Positions 12,355-23,986 are shown, counted from the stretch's first letter. The stretch: DNA of 64,000 nt from Aurantiochytrium sp. KH105 (GCA_003116975.1 BGKB01000242.1:248001-312000); one strand, 5' to 3'. The notes: generated from the letters alone by a model not told the origin. Program-made: numbers and translations.

Positions 12355-12997
12355 GAGTGAGCTCGATTCAAAACCGCACACCAAGGCACGCACGCGCCCT
12401 CGCGCGCACGCTCGCGCGCGCGCACTGCGCCGCGCGCGCAGAGCTCGCCGCGCGCGCGGGCGGGGAGGCGGCCGCCGCGCGCCGGCCCGGGCTCGAGGCG
12501 CGGGCGGGCGGGCGCGGGGGCGCGGGAAGGCCGGGCCACTCAGGCGCCTTCTCCTGCCTGCTTATGGTGTTATGCCGTACGTATGTTTGTTTGTTATGTT
12601 GCGCTGTGTTTGGTAGCAGCTTCGCGCTCGACTTGTCTGCGCCGCGCGCGGTCCTGTACGAGCGCCTCTGCGCTCTGCTGCAGCCTGTGAAGGTTGCACA
12701 CCTCCGTGCGGATCGCGCAAGAACCCGCGTCCTGGGGCCAGCCCCTTTCGATGCTCGGTTAAGGTGCCCAAGGAAGTTGCGTGGTTAAAGAGGGTGGTTA
12801 GGGTTATCATGGGAAAGCAGGTAAGACAGGCGGCCGCCTTAAGTGATGATCAGGCCTATCCGTTGGGCCTTTTTTTGGTTTTGTTATTTCTCTTTCTTCT
12901 CTCTCTTTTTTTTTTTGCTTTTGCCAAAACAAATGGATGATGAGGTCGATGGCGCGGCCTCTCCATTGGCTGGGACGCGGGCCTCGCTCGACCTGCG

Positions 12998-13037
<40 letters not shown>
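12998..13037. repeat. (GGCA)n microsatellite
   Basis: About ten tandem GGCA/CAGG units. Confidence 0.95.
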
Positions 13038-13551
13038 CGGGCCCGCCGCTGGCCGCGCGGACGAGCGGGCGGCAAGGCGGCCCGCGACCTTGCCGGCACG
13101 TCGTACATGCCATTTAGAGGTCATACCTTCGACGCGCGCGCGTCCTTTCGCACGCACCGACACGCACTTTATCCACTGTGGCTCGCTTTTCACGCCACGG
13201 ACCTTGCGCTGCGCCGCGACGCCGCGAAGCCGTCCATCGATGCGATCGATTTCCGGGCGCACGGCGCTCCCGCCCGCCAGCTGCAGCGACAACGACGACG
13301 GCGGCGGCGACGAGGACGCAGTGCAGCTCGCCGCCACCGGCAGGGCTCAAGGTCGCGAGCTCTGCCCCAGAACCCCAGCGCAGGCGGAAGATCGGTGAAG
13401 AGGAATGTGAATGATTGAATGGCAGAATGTGCGGCCAGGACCACCCGTCGCTCCGGCGCGCAGACCGGCATCGCTCGCAGGCGCAGGGCGTCGACCGGCA
13501 CGAGCACGAGCACGAGAGCGGGCGGGCGGGCGCCCGAGCTAGGCGCGCAGG

Positions 13552-14621
13552 ATGGGCGGCGGCGAGGCGCCGAGCGTGCCGGGGGACTTCGACTTTTACC
13601 TCTTGGCGCAGTCGTGGGCGGCCCACTTTTGCTGCCTCAAGCCGTAAGTCAGGGCGCGGGCGAGCGGGCGAGTGGGAGAGCGGGCGGGAAAGCGGGGTAA
13701 GGGCGAGGGGGGAGGAGGCCTGAGAGGGCGTACGGGCCGGCCGGAGAGCGCTGGTACACGCGCGTCACATATACCTACCTGCGCGCGAAAGATTCTCATT
13801 CGATGGCCGGTTCACCGCTTTTCTTCTTCTTCTTCTTCGACACAAAAAGACACGCTCGCGGGACCATCGCTGCTCGGGCGAGACCACCCGTCTGCTGGGA
13901 AGGATCGACCGACCGTCGGGGAAGATTCATGCGCTGACTAACGAACGAACGCGTTGCGACCGCCGCATCCTGCATCGCATTGCGCGTCGCGTACATTTTG
14001 CATCACATATCTTGTGGGGGCAATCATCGTCGTCAACATGACAGGGAACGATGTGCCACCGTGGAGGAGGCATGGTCCGGGTCAAAGCTGATGCTGCACG
14101 GCCTGTGGCCAGCGTACTTTAAGAAGCGGGCCGATGGCCGGTACCCAGCCGACTGCGAAGTGGCCATGAAGTACGACAAGGCTGTGATCCCGCCGCTCGC
14201 GCTCAAGATGGCGCCCAATTACCATGGAGGACTGGGCCGCCACGAATGGAGAAAGCACGGCACGTGCAGCGGCATGCCACCCAAACTGTATTTCGAAGAA
14301 GCACTGCGCACGATGCTCGCGATGCCCAAGACCCAGCAGGGAACGCCAGAAGTAATTTCACAGAACATTGGCGGAGAGGTCACCTCGACAGACCTTCGCC
14401 GAGCCTATGTGCGCGAAGTGGGCATCAAGGTCTCGGACAAGTGTGTGCTCGAGGAGATCACTTCGTGCTGGGACAAGTCTGAGAAGCGCCATGGCGTGGA
14501 AAAGGTTGGCCAGCAGATTGACTGCCCTGACTACATCATGCGTGGTTTCCGCAACAACTGCGACTCTGGCAAGTGCCACGGCCGAATCCGCATCCCCAAG
14601 GTGGGCCAGTGCGAGCTCTGA
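13552..14621 (+). CDS. RNase T2-family ribonuclease, two exons
   Basis: Exon 1 is 13552-13643 and exon 2 is 14045-14621, joined in frame by a 401-bp intron (GTAAGT donor, ACAG acceptor; the join gives ..CLKP-ERCATV..). The 222-aa product has the family N-terminus DFDFYLLAQSWAAHFC, CAS I LHGLWP with His49, and CAS II HEWRKHGTC with His97, Glu98 and His102. These are the catalytic residues of RNase T2 transferases, which cleave RNA through 2',3'-cyclic phosphates. The Cys pattern agrees with the family. Unlike most members there is no signal peptide before the catalytic core: only about ten residues precede DFDFY. A further 5' exon supplying one cannot be excluded, since GCGCAG lies just before the ATG, but none was found. 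Confidence 0.88.
13644..14044 (+). other. Intron of the RNase T2 gene
   Basis: Donor CC|GTAAGT; a CTGACTAAC branch-like motif at about 13934; acceptor ACAG|G. Removing it restores one continuous RNase T2 reading frame. Confidence 0.85.
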
Positions 14622-15002
14622 GCATCAGAATTTTGCTCATGCGCGAACGGCCGGTCGATCGGTCGAGAGAGCGAACGAACAAACAAACGTGCTAACAATT
14701 GAACGATTGAACAATTGATTGAAAGACTTTCCTGATGGCAATTATCTTGTTCTCACAGGTCGGCGGAATGCTCCAAGCCATTCTCAATTGTCTTCCTTTC
14801 TCCATCTCGACCTCCTTTTGTGCAGGTTAAATCTCTGTGTCTTTGCTATTTTTGCAAGAGATAAAAGAGAGAATGGAATCAACGCGTCGACAGTTCACAT
14901 TTTATGCGTCCAGCGGTGCAGACAGTAGGTTTCATCATCTGCATTTCCCGGGAGGAAGGAAGAGTACGAATCGTGAACAAAGAGTACAACTACGCTTCGA
15001 AT
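14622..15002. other. Intergenic, 3' flank of RNase T2
   Basis: AT-richer spacer with no gene seen. It separates the RNase T2 stop from the 196-bp tandem array. Confidence 0.5.
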
Positions 15003-15790
15003 TTTCAATGGGACAGTGTTACGCTTCGCGATCTCATAAAAGGCGTCAATGTTGGGCGGTCTCTGCGACGGAATCGCAACGACCTGCTCCACAGTCGCGG
15101 CCCAAAGCAGCGCCGTCGTCATCCACGCTAGGACGCGCAGACTCAGCGAGACGCAGGCGTCACGAGCACGAACTACATCTGCGCTTCAGAAAGCAACTAC
15201 AATAGGAGACAGTGTTACGCCTCGCGATCTCATAAAAGGCGTCAACGTTGGGCGGTCTCTGCGACGGAATCGCAAAGATCTGATCCACGGTCGCGGCCCA
15301 AAGCAGCGCCGTCGTCATCCACGCAAGGACGCGCAGCACTCAGCGAGACGCAGGCGTCACGAGCACGAACTAATCTGCGCTTCAGAAAGGAACTACAATA
15401 GGAGACAGTGTTACGCCTCGCGATCTCATAAAAGGCGCCAATGTTGGGCGGTCCCTGCGACAGAATCGCAAAGACTTGATCCACGGTCGCGGCCCAAAGC
15501 AGCGCCGTCGTCATCCACGCTAGGACGCGCAGCCTCAGCGAGACGCAGCGTCACGAGCACGAAATCGACTACATTTGCACTTCAGAAAGGAACTACAATG
15601 GAACATTGTTCCGTCTTGCGATCTCATAAAAGGCGCCAATGTTGGGCGGTCCCTGCGACAGAATCGCAAAGACCTGCTCCAAGCCGCGGCCTAACGCCGC
15701 TCCGTCGTCATCCACGCTAGGACGCGCAGCCTCGGCGAGACGCAGCGTCACAGACACGAGCTCGTAGTAGGCCCCAGCACCCATATCAAA
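15003..15790. repeat. Tandem array of about 196-bp units derived from the 3' end of the DIX-ELMO gene
   Basis: The anchor GTTACGC(C/T)TCGCGATCTC recurs at about 15018, 15214 and 15410, and a diverged version lies at 15608. Spacings are 196, 196 and 198 bp. The rightmost copy is the actual 3' coding end of the adjacent minus-strand gene. The other three lie downstream and still encode recognisable versions of its C-terminal peptide (e.g. SQGPPNIGAFYEIARRN) on the minus strand, with small indels. Confidence 0.88.
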
Positions 15791-17188
15791 GAGCGGCCAG
15801 TAAGGTCGCTCCGCGCCGAGAAAAGCACCGCTACGCAAACCAAACTGGTCAGCAAAGTGAGTGTTGATCTGACCCACTGACGGAGCCACGGGCAATCGCG
15901 CGTTATCGATGACGCCCCGATTGTGCTCGAGGTGATACGCGAGACAGTAGAGGCCGAGCATGCCGTTTCGGGAGAGAAATGCACGGTCGCGAGAAGGATC
16001 TTCCTTGGCAAAGCCCAAAAGGCGCCATTGCGGGCCGGCTCGTTGGAAGCGCTGCTTGGGGAAACATGATTTCCAGCTCGTCTGGAGCAAATCAATATGC
16101 TCACGGTTCTCGCTGTCAAAAGTTTCTCGGAGTTTGCGCGCGAGGTTTTCGAGAGCGCCCTTTTGCTGCGTCGTTGGCGTGCCCTCCTTGCCGCCTGACC
16201 ACGACATGGCGGCTGCCTGGGCAGACTTTTTCAAAAAGCTAAACGTACTGCTACCGAGGGCAGCGGCACTGCTGCTGCTGCTGGCAAAACCACCAAAATA
16301 GCCGCGATCGCCCGACCCAGCTCTTGCATGTGTCTGCGAATGGGCGCCTTGGTCTTGATGTTGTTCATGTTGGCGCGCTTGATGACGTTGGTGTCTATGG
16401 GCGTGATGCCGACTTGCTTGGCTGCTGGAATCCTGCCTGCGCGTATTATCGTTGTCCTCGTCGGAGGAGGATTCTGACGAGTCTCCAGATGACGATGAAC
16501 TATCATCGCCTTCGGACGATTCCCCTCCTGAGGACGCGCTAAAGGGATCTGACCCGGATGGCTGTGCAGAAGAGCTTGCCCCAGCAAAGAAAGCGTCAAA
16601 TTCGTCATCTGCGGCAGGCGCGGAAGCGTCAGCATTGCTTCCGCCGTCAAAAGATGAGGAGACATGCATTGTTACCAGTGGCGGTGCTGCTGGTGATGGT
16701 TCTTGTGGCTTTGGCGGCGGGGCGGATGATTCTAGCGCCTCTTGGCGGCTGCCGCTGTCAAGGAAGTCGTAGTCGTCGCCCGCGTGGCCAGCGCCCGTTT
16801 CCAAGGCACGGGCGTGGGCTGTTTCATAAAAGTCAAAGGTGTCTCCAGCTTCGACGACGTCTTGACCTTGAAAGAAATCAGGTTCCTGGTCATCATCAGC
16901 GTAATTAATGGGCAGCGCACGAATGTGGGGCGGTCCACCGTCCGCGCTTCGCGGTATTTCCTGGTCATCACGAACAAGATCTTGCCACGCAAAAGCGGTG
17001 CTTGCGACGCCTGGGATCCTGACCTTGGCGCGAAAGTGAAACTCGCCGCGCTCGGGGAAGCTCTTTCGAAGCGCCTTGAGCGTCAGATCGGTGCCTTCGT
17101 ATCTAAAGGCGGCGACCTCGCGTCGGCCCTGGGCAAGCTCGCCCTCGACGGGGTCAAGCGCCGAATTAACCTCGTACAGCACGATCAT
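15593..17188 (-). CDS. DIX domain-ELMO domain fusion protein
   Basis: 531 aa from ATG 17188 (the frame opens 11 codons earlier at a TTG). Residues 1 to about 95 read as a DIX domain: MIVLYEVN start, TLKALRKSFPERGEFHFRAK, then AWQDLVRDDQEIP. A long acidic, Ser-rich, disordered middle follows (SSSSGDSSESSSDEDND, then a His/Gln-rich run). From about residue 345 comes an ELMO-type core: HIDLLQTSWKSCFP, WRLLGF, DPSRD and NGMLGLYCLAYHLEHN. DIX domains polymerise head-to-tail; ELMO domains occur in CED-12/ELMO engulfment and ARF-GAP/Rac-GEF partners. A role in polarity or cytoskeletal signalling is inference. The 3' end forms the last unit of the downstream tandem array. Confidence 0.72.
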   Translation of the reverse strand: MIVLYEVNSALDPVEGELAQGRREVAAFRYEGTDLTLKALRKSFPERGEFHFRAKVRIPGVASTAFAWQDLVRDDQEIPRSADGGPPHIRALPINYADDDQEPDFFQGQDVVEAGDTFDFYETAHARALETGAGHAGDDYDFLDSGSRQEALESSAPPPKPQEPSPAAPPLVTMHVSSSFDGGSNADASAPAADDEFDAFFAGASSSAQPSGSDPFSASSGGESSEGDDSSSSSGDSSESSSDEDNDNTRRQDSSSQASRHHAHRHQRHQARQHEQHQDQGAHSQTHARAGSGDRGYFGGFASSSSSAAALGSSTFSFLKKSAQAAAMSWSGGKEGTPTTQQKGALENLARKLRETFDSENREHIDLLQTSWKSCFPKQRFQRAGPQWRLLGFAKEDPSRDRAFLSRNGMLGLYCLAYHLEHNRGVIDNARLPVAPSVGQINTHFADQFGLRSGAFLGAERPYWPLFDMGAGAYYELVSVTLRLAEAARPSVDDDGAALGRGLEQVFAILSQGPPNIGAFYEIARRNNVPL

Positions 17189-17339
17189 GGCGTTTACTCT
17201 TTCCCTTTTCACCTCGAGCAAGGCGTCCGAGACCCCTAATAGCGAGAAAAATAGCTATCGAGGAAGCGCGAGCCTACGGTCGCGCTGGCGCTGTCCACGC
17301 CCGAGCGTCGGTGCTGAGTCTTTCTAGTCTGTCTTCTCC

Positions 17340-17420
17340 TGAAGGCCAGGGCAATCGGCCGAAGGCATGAAAAAAGAAGAAGAAGAAGAAGAAGAAAAAG
17401 AGGCGGTGGCGCAGCAAGGT
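17340..17420. repeat. (GAA)n run in the divergent promoter
   Basis: AAGAAGAAGAAG run at about 17372-17403, inside the spacer (17189-17666) between the divergently transcribed DIX-ELMO and DDX49 genes. Both promoters should lie in this spacer. Confidence 0.6.
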
Positions 17421-17666
17421 TCGCTCACGTGCCATAGCGCTCGCTGACGGGCTGCTGGCGGGACTGGCTGGTGGCAGACTCGCGAGGTCCCGGTTCGCGG
17501 CGCGCGCAAAGACCGTCCGGGTGGCTGGGTGGCGCAGGGGGCGCGAGGGCGCGGAGCAGGGCGCCGGGTTTGCTCTTTGTGGAGTCTGTACTCGCTCTCC
17601 GGAAGGAGAGTACCTGCTTGAAGCAGTCGGAGGAGAGGGAGCACATTCACGTCCTCGCTCGACAAG

Positions 17667-19460
17667 ATGGTCAAGACCAAGACGAAGAACGCGGAGCGTC
17701 TGGCCACGCAGCAGGACCAAGGGGAAGGCGACACTGCCAAGATCAAGGACGAGACGTCTTCGTTGGCCTCCTCGTCGTCGTCATCTTCTTCGGATAGCGA
17801 GGATGAGGCCGAGGAGGTGATGTCAGCCTCGGTGTCGCTCTTCAGCAAGAAGACGAAGAAGAAGAAGAACGATGGCAGCAAAACGAAGGGCCAAAAGGAA
17901 AGGCGATCTCATGCAAAAGAAGCAGAAAGCGAGAGCGACAACGAGGCCGAATCAACCGTGGTCCGACTGGAGGACCTCGAAAAAGAAGGAGAGGAGGGGG
18001 TTGAAGCGTGGAGCTTTGAGAAGCTGGGCCTGAGCAAGTGGACATGTGACGCTTGCCAAAGCCTTGGCATGCTCGTTCCTACAGCTGTGCAAAGAGCGTG
18101 CATTCCCGCGACGCTGGCTGGCAAGAACATTATCGGCAGCGCCCCCACGGGCAGTGGTAAGACGGCAGCATTTGCGCTTCCTATCCTGGACCGGCTGGCG
18201 CGAGACATGTATGGCGTGTTTGCGGTGGTGGTGACTCCAACCCGAGAGCTCGCGTTTCAGATTGGCGACCAATTCAGTGCGCTAGGAGCTGCAATTCGTC
18301 TACGGTGCGCCGTGGTCGTCGGTGGCACGAGCCAGGTCGAGGAGGCGACGAAGCTTGCCCGACGTCCGCACATCATCGTGGCGACTCCGGGGCGACTGGG
18401 CTCGCATTTGCGCGGAGCGGACCCGCCAAAGCTAAACCATGTGGCCTTTCTCGTCCTGGATGAGGCGGATCGCTTGATCGACCCAGGCTTTGCCCGCGAT
18501 TTAGCATCATTATTTCGTGCGTTGCCCGAGGAGCGACAAACTTTGCTATACTCTGCCACAATTACCGAGGAGCTCAAGCAAGCGAAACGGGCAACAAAGG
18601 GCAAGCGCGGGCTCTTTGAATTTGCCATGGGCCGGCCGGAAATGACGCCCGAAGGCCTCGACGAACGATACTTGCTTGTGCCGCAGCAGATAAAATTGGC
18701 CTATTTGGCATACCTCGTGCGGCGCCTTGGGCCGGTGCAGCTCGAAGGCCCGCTGCGACCGAGTGCAGAGCTTGCGCGAAAGCGTATCAAGGGCCGATCT
18801 CGGCCGGGGGGTGCAAGCAGTAGGAAACGTCGGCACGAAGGCGGGGATGTGGAGGGGACGATTTCGGAGGAGGACAAGGCTGCAATCGCGAGCCTGGATC
18901 TCGTAACGTCTCGTTCGGAGCCAGGGTTTGAGCGTTCTCGGGCCAAGTTGCTGATTATCTTTGTATCGTCGTGCCAGTCATGTCAGTCCGTGGGGCAAAC
19001 GCTGGAGGAGCTGGGGTTGTCTTGCTCGATTTTGCATTCGGGTCTCTCTCAGAACCAGCGCATGGGCGCCCTCAACAAGTTTCGACAGCGAGTGAGCACT
19101 GTGCTGGTGGCCACAGACGTTGCTTCGCGTGGCTTGGACATTCCGCAGGTGGACCTTGTAATCAACTATGATGTGCCGCGTTCGGCGGAGGACTACATTC
19201 ACCGCGTGGGTCGCACAGCCCGTGCCGGCCGCGCGGGTCTCTCGGTGACGCTAGTCACGCAGTATGAGGTAAAGTTGGTGCTGGCGGTCGAGGAGCGCAC
19301 GGGTGTAAAAATGCGGGAGCTCCCGGACGTTGACGAGGAAAAGGATGTGCTGGTCCTTTTGACGCGCGTCACGAATGCTGCAAAGCAGGCTCGATTGCAA
19401 ATCGCGGACTCGGGCGTCGACGAGGAGATTCGGGCGCGCCGCAAGCAGCGTCGACGATAA
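17667..19460 (+). CDS. DDX49: DEAD-box RNA helicase, DDX49/Dbp8 type
   Basis: 597 aa, ATG confirmed. An N-terminal Ser/acidic and Lys-rich extension (to about 110) is followed by both RecA domains. Motifs: Q-motif region SFEKLGLSKWTCDACQSLG; Walker A APTGSGKT (159); TPTREL; ATPGRL; DEAD (265-268); YSAT; ATDVASRGLD; HRVGRTARAGR (about 512). The DMYGVFAVVVTPTREL and LDEADRL wording is characteristic of DDX49/Dbp8, a nucleolar helicase of small-subunit rRNA processing. An extra basic loop (KRIKGRSRPGGASSRKRR) sits before the second RecA domain. Confidence 0.93.
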   Translation: MVKTKTKNAERLATQQDQGEGDTAKIKDETSSLASSSSSSSSDSEDEAEEVMSASVSLFSKKTKKKKNDGSKTKGQKERRSHAKEAESESDNEAESTVVRLEDLEKEGEEGVEAWSFEKLGLSKWTCDACQSLGMLVPTAVQRACIPATLAGKNIIGSAPTGSGKTAAFALPILDRLARDMYGVFAVVVTPTRELAFQIGDQFSALGAAIRLRCAVVVGGTSQVEEATKLARRPHIIVATPGRLGSHLRGADPPKLNHVAFLVLDEADRLIDPGFARDLASLFRALPEERQTLLYSATITEELKQAKRATKGKRGLFEFAMGRPEMTPEGLDERYLLVPQQIKLAYLAYLVRRLGPVQLEGPLRPSAELARKRIKGRSRPGGASSRKRRHEGGDVEGTISEEDKAAIASLDLVTSRSEPGFERSRAKLLIIFVSSCQSCQSVGQTLEELGLSCSILHSGLSQNQRMGALNKFRQRVSTVLVATDVASRGLDIPQVDLVINYDVPRSAEDYIHRVGRTARAGRAGLSVTLVTQYEVKLVLAVEERTGVKMRELPDVDEEKDVLVLLTRVTNAAKQARLQIADSGVDEEIRARRKQRRR

Positions 19461-21608
19461 CTTTCAGGGGGCGACACGTTCCGTTGTGCGTGCGTGTACG
19501 GCGTGAAAAAACAAATTTCTCTGCTCAACCTTGGGCAACTACAAGGGAGAAAAGAACTCACGTGCGCTCACGCACACCCCCGCACACAATGGAGCACCGT
19601 ATATGTAGCAGCATTGTAAAAGAAAGAAAGAAATGAGTAACAACAATTCGCCAGGCTGATGGGTCCGGGCCGCGGCAGTGGTCGCCAGCACTTTTATACT
19701 TTGTCTAGGAAGGAAGCTGTCAGAGAATGTTGAAACTGCAGCGGCAGCTTTGGCCGGGCACGCGAAAAGAGAGAGATTGCGACAGGGTTTGCACGCCACA
19801 GCCACTGGAAGCACGTTAGCATGCCGCCCAGCACGCCAGGCTTCTTCCTCCTTCACCCAGGCCTGACAGTAAAGTGTTTGAGCTAGAGCAGTGCGGCGCT
19901 GAGGCAGGCAAAGCCCGACTTTGGGCTCGCACCGAACTTTTTCGACGATGGCGAGGTTTGGTGCAGAATGCCGAAAAGGGCTGGTCGGGGACTAGCTCTG
20001 GTCAGGTGAAGGAGTCCGGCTTGTTGTTGGCTGCAGGACGTCAAAGCTCATGTAAACGAGAGAGATGAAAGGTAGGTGGATGAAGCGGAATCGGGGTTGG
20101 AGCGAGTTGCGATGCGATTACTTCCGCACCCGCGCCGGCGTGGAAGGCCGTGGTGATTTGCGAATGAAAGGACCAACGGATGGCGACGATTGGCGCTTGC
20201 GGCAGTGACGGGCGAACGCTCTAGCGCGAGGCTATGCTCGCTTCCACTTGGCTGGTCTGCGTTCATGCATTCGCTCGTTGTGCGCTGTCGTTCTCGCTCT
20301 CGCGCGTTGAGCATGCGGAGCTCAGCGGTGCGGCAGCGCGGTGCAGGAGACCACTACCGAGACTCGGCAATTGAAGTCCCCCCGAGAAGCGGAGTCGACA
20401 GCGCCCCGCGGCCCGCACCCAGGAGGAGGTCGCCTCGGCCTCGCCGCGGACCACATTTTCATGCTCCGTAGCTGTGGTGCCCGGCCCTTTCAGGAAGCCG
20501 CCATAAATTTTCGATGAAGCGGTGTGGGAGAGCGTCGGTTTTGTAGCCATGCTGTAGGCTCCACTAAAACCGGTATTCCCGAACCCACAGCGGGGTCTGG
20601 CGAGGCCCGGACCTCAGGTGTGGGTTTCGTTTCAAAGGCTGAGCGGCTCGAATGACTGGAGTTGCCTAGAGCCACCAGAGTTGCCAGCCAGTCGTCTAGC
20701 AGCAGCCTGGCAGGTGCTCGTCACCATCCCGCCAGGGTTGGATTGGCTGGGTCCGTGCTGATTTGGCGCGTGCTCGAGCCCCGCCCACGACGCCAGCACA
20801 TTGGTCGCCGTCGGCGACAGCGACGTTGCCTCGTCGAGCCAGGCCAGGCCAGGCCAGGCTACTTTGGTGATGACACCTCTGAGGAGAGGAAAAAGACTTG
20901 GCCACTAGGCAAGTCTCATTCCAAGAAAGTCATGCAACTTTAGCAAGTTGCTCAAAAGTAGCATTATCATCGCCCTGGTGTGCTACCAGAGGCAGGCAAA
21001 AGCTTGCAGATTGCGCGCTAACGAAGCACCACATCCAGGCGTAGGCTGCAAAAGGCTGGACTATCGGAGCTGGCTTGCACTTCTTTTTGCTTTTTCCTCT
21101 GGCTGGCGTCGCGAAAAGCTCGATTGCGCGGCCGTCGCTCTTTGCAACTGTAGGAGGGACAACAGAATTTCCTGATCAAATTTGTTGTCGCGTCGCAGAA
21201 ATAATGTTGCGGGTTACCATGGCATCGCATATCGCACGGCATCGCATCGCAGCGTGGCTTCATGGCAGCTTTGGCCGCTGGACAAGATCCGAGGCCGACT
21301 CGCCGTTGGTCTTGATATTGAACGAGTGGCCGAAGAACATTCGCAGCAGCTGCAGCGGCAGCAGATGGAAGAACAAATGCAGCAGTTGCAGTCTGCCTCT
21401 GCTGCTGGCGACCGGACCGGCCGCCTTTCATAAAGGTTGCACGGGCTAAAGATCGCGAAGCCTGGCGTGGCCTCTAGCCACAGCTGGCATGGGTATCGCA
21501 TCGCATCGAAATGATCGACAATCAAGAAGATTTTGACGTCTTGCAGTTCGGATCGTGCCTAAGCGACTTGCCTCAAACCCAAACTTGAAAGCGGCAAAGT
21601 CATCGCTT

Positions 21609-21609
21609 G

Positions 21610-21635
<26 letters not shown>
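21609..21635. repeat. (GA)n microsatellite
   Basis: About 13 uninterrupted GA units. Confidence 0.95.
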
Positions 21636-21640
<5 letters not shown>

Positions 21641-23785
21641 CCTCTAATTGTCTGGGTGAAAGCGAGAGATGCCTGACAAAGGCGGCGTCGCAAGTGCGGT
21701 AGGGCCTGACGTTTGTCCCCGCTGTTTCGTCTCCTCCTTCTTCCTCGGACAGTCTGCGCGCGTCCTGTTGGGCTGGCTGGCTGGCTGCCAGGTCATGTCC
21801 CTCGCGTACCAAATCTCTCGGACAGGCAAGAGATCTGTGGCCGATTTTGCCTTGCTTTTCCGTATTTGTTTCGGGCAAGTGAGGAAACTTGACTTTTCTG
21901 CAGAGTGGGTCGGTCAAGGCGGAGCGGAGCGGAGCCGGGTGGGCGGAGGGACGGACAAACGGGCGAGGAAGCTTGCCTGGTGTTTGCCTTCGCGTTCGCC
22001 TCGCTGTCATGTGCGCGGCGCGGCGCGGCAGAGGCGCGATTGCGAACGGTGACTGGTCCGAGCCCTTTTCTGCAGGCCAGGCACTGCCAGGCATCCAGGC
22101 ATCCGGGCACCCAGGCCTGACCCAAAGATGCACCCACCCACCCACCCACTCTCGCCACCCAACAATTGGCACGCCACCCAACAATGCCACCTGGCTGGCC
22201 ATCATGGCTGACTGGCTTGCGGGCTGGCTGGCTGGCTGCCGCCCTTATCCATCGAGTAAGATTCCCTGGTCATGCTTGCTTCGCTTGCTTTCTTTTTGTC
22301 GAGGGAAAGTACTCCCTGGCGTGCGTGTGGCGTGCGTGCGTCCGTGCGTGCGTCTGCGTGCGTGAATCGGAGTCACTCAAGGCCTCTTCCTTTCCACGTG
22401 ATCGGGGCCTCGAGAAGCCAAACATCTGGCCCGCTGCCGACGCCCTGTGGCCGCTGTCCAAGCGACGCGCGGCGAAACGAAAGTGGCCGCAATTGCAGCC
22501 ACACCCCGTTCGAGGCTGCATGCGCGTCTGCACCGATGCGCTTGCCTTGCTCGCTCTCTCTGCAGCTGCAGCAGCAGCAGCGAAGAAACCGCGGGCACGG
22601 CCGCCGCCCACATTAAGATCGCGGCCCCCTCACAATCTGCGACGCCACTGGTGGCCGGCCGACGAAGAGTAGTGCAGCGCAGGGGGCAACCGTGCGACGC
22701 TGACGCTGATGCTAAATGCTGACGGGCTCAGGATCGGCCCGAGCGAGCGATAACGAGCGGCATCCTAATGATGGTCAAGTATGGTCGGTTGCTAGCCGTG
22801 ATGCCGTCCGCAATGGCCGCGGCGCGCAGAGGACGGATACGAGCGAGCCAACATGCAGGCAATGTACTTCCGGCGCAGTAGCGAAGAAACGGATGATGAA
22901 AAAGAGCGTAGGGCGGGTGCCTGGTGTCGCCCCTGCGCTGCACCCGCAGAACGTCCGGCCAGGGGAAGCGGAGTCATCCAACGGCCAGTGGACGAACACT
23001 TGCCGGCCAGCTCACGCCATGGTATGGCATGAATCTATCGTCCCTCGATCGGTTGGTTGCTCGGTCGCTGGTCCGTCCAGGTTGGCTGAGTGGAGGTTGC
23101 CTGCCAGTGTCTGCCTGGCCACGCCGGCCGACGCTGTGCTCCGGCGCGTGCACCACACCAAGTCTGTAGGCTCGCGCAGGGCCGCCTGTTCGCAGGTTGC
23201 GACGCAAGGTGAGGTATAAGCGCCTTGTGTGAATGCCGAAGGCGCCGAAGATGGCGAAGGAGTGGGGCGCCGCAGGGCTCGCTCGCCGTTGCTGGCCGGC
23301 GATGCCATATGTGCTGCATCAGCCGGCCTGCAGCGAGCCAGCCAGCGAGCGAGCGAGCTAGCTAGCTGGCAGGATGGTGCCACATTGACAGTGACAGCAG
23401 TCTCCTTCAAGTGTACGGGGTAGATGAAGCTGACTGCTCGCTTCGCGGAGCCTTTGCAACCGCTTCGACGCCGCTGGTCTTACAAGAAAAAATTTGACCG
23501 GAAGCCATTCTTGCTCGTGCGCGGCAGATGTATAGAAGAAGGAGGAGAAGGAGGAGGAGGTAGCACACAGCCAGCGATGCAGCTTGATCTGTTTGCTTTG
23601 CTTTCTTTGCATTCTCTATTTTTTATTTGGCTGCTTTACTTTTATACTTTACTTCCTTGCTGAGTGATACCAAGGAAGAAAAGAAGTCGCCACGGGCCGT
23701 GCCTGAATGATGGCCCGCGACGCAATGCATCCTAGCGAGGGTGGTTCTTTCGAGCTTGGCGCAATTCGCTCGTCGGCCGCGGCCT

Positions 23786-23834
23786 TGACTGTCTGTCTGT
23801 TGGTCTGTCTGTTGGTCTGTCTCTTTGTCTGTCT
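23786..23834. repeat. (TCTG)n imperfect microsatellite
   Basis: TCTG units interrupted by TTGG. Confidence 0.85.
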
Positions 23835-23951
23835 TCCGCAGCCGTAGCCGTAGCCGGCTCTCGCACTCGCCATCGCCCGGGCATACTTCCAGGCTTGCTC
23901 CTTTGCTTGTATTCTTCGGATCAGATTCTCACTTTCTCTCGCTCCTTTGTC

Positions 23952-23954
<3 letters not shown>

Positions 23955-23983
<29 letters not shown>
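23955..23983. repeat. (GA)n microsatellite
   Basis: About 14 AG/GA units. Confidence 0.95.

Positions 23984-23986
<3 letters not shown>

Larger units (their letters stand above)
11856..13551. other. Intergenic GC-rich repeat-laden region
   Basis: No convincing gene; the long open frames here are Arg/Ala-rich products of GC-biased sequence. It should contain the divergent promoters of the receptor kinase (left) and RNase T2 (right), and it holds (GGAT)n and (GGCA)n microsatellites. Confidence 0.55.
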
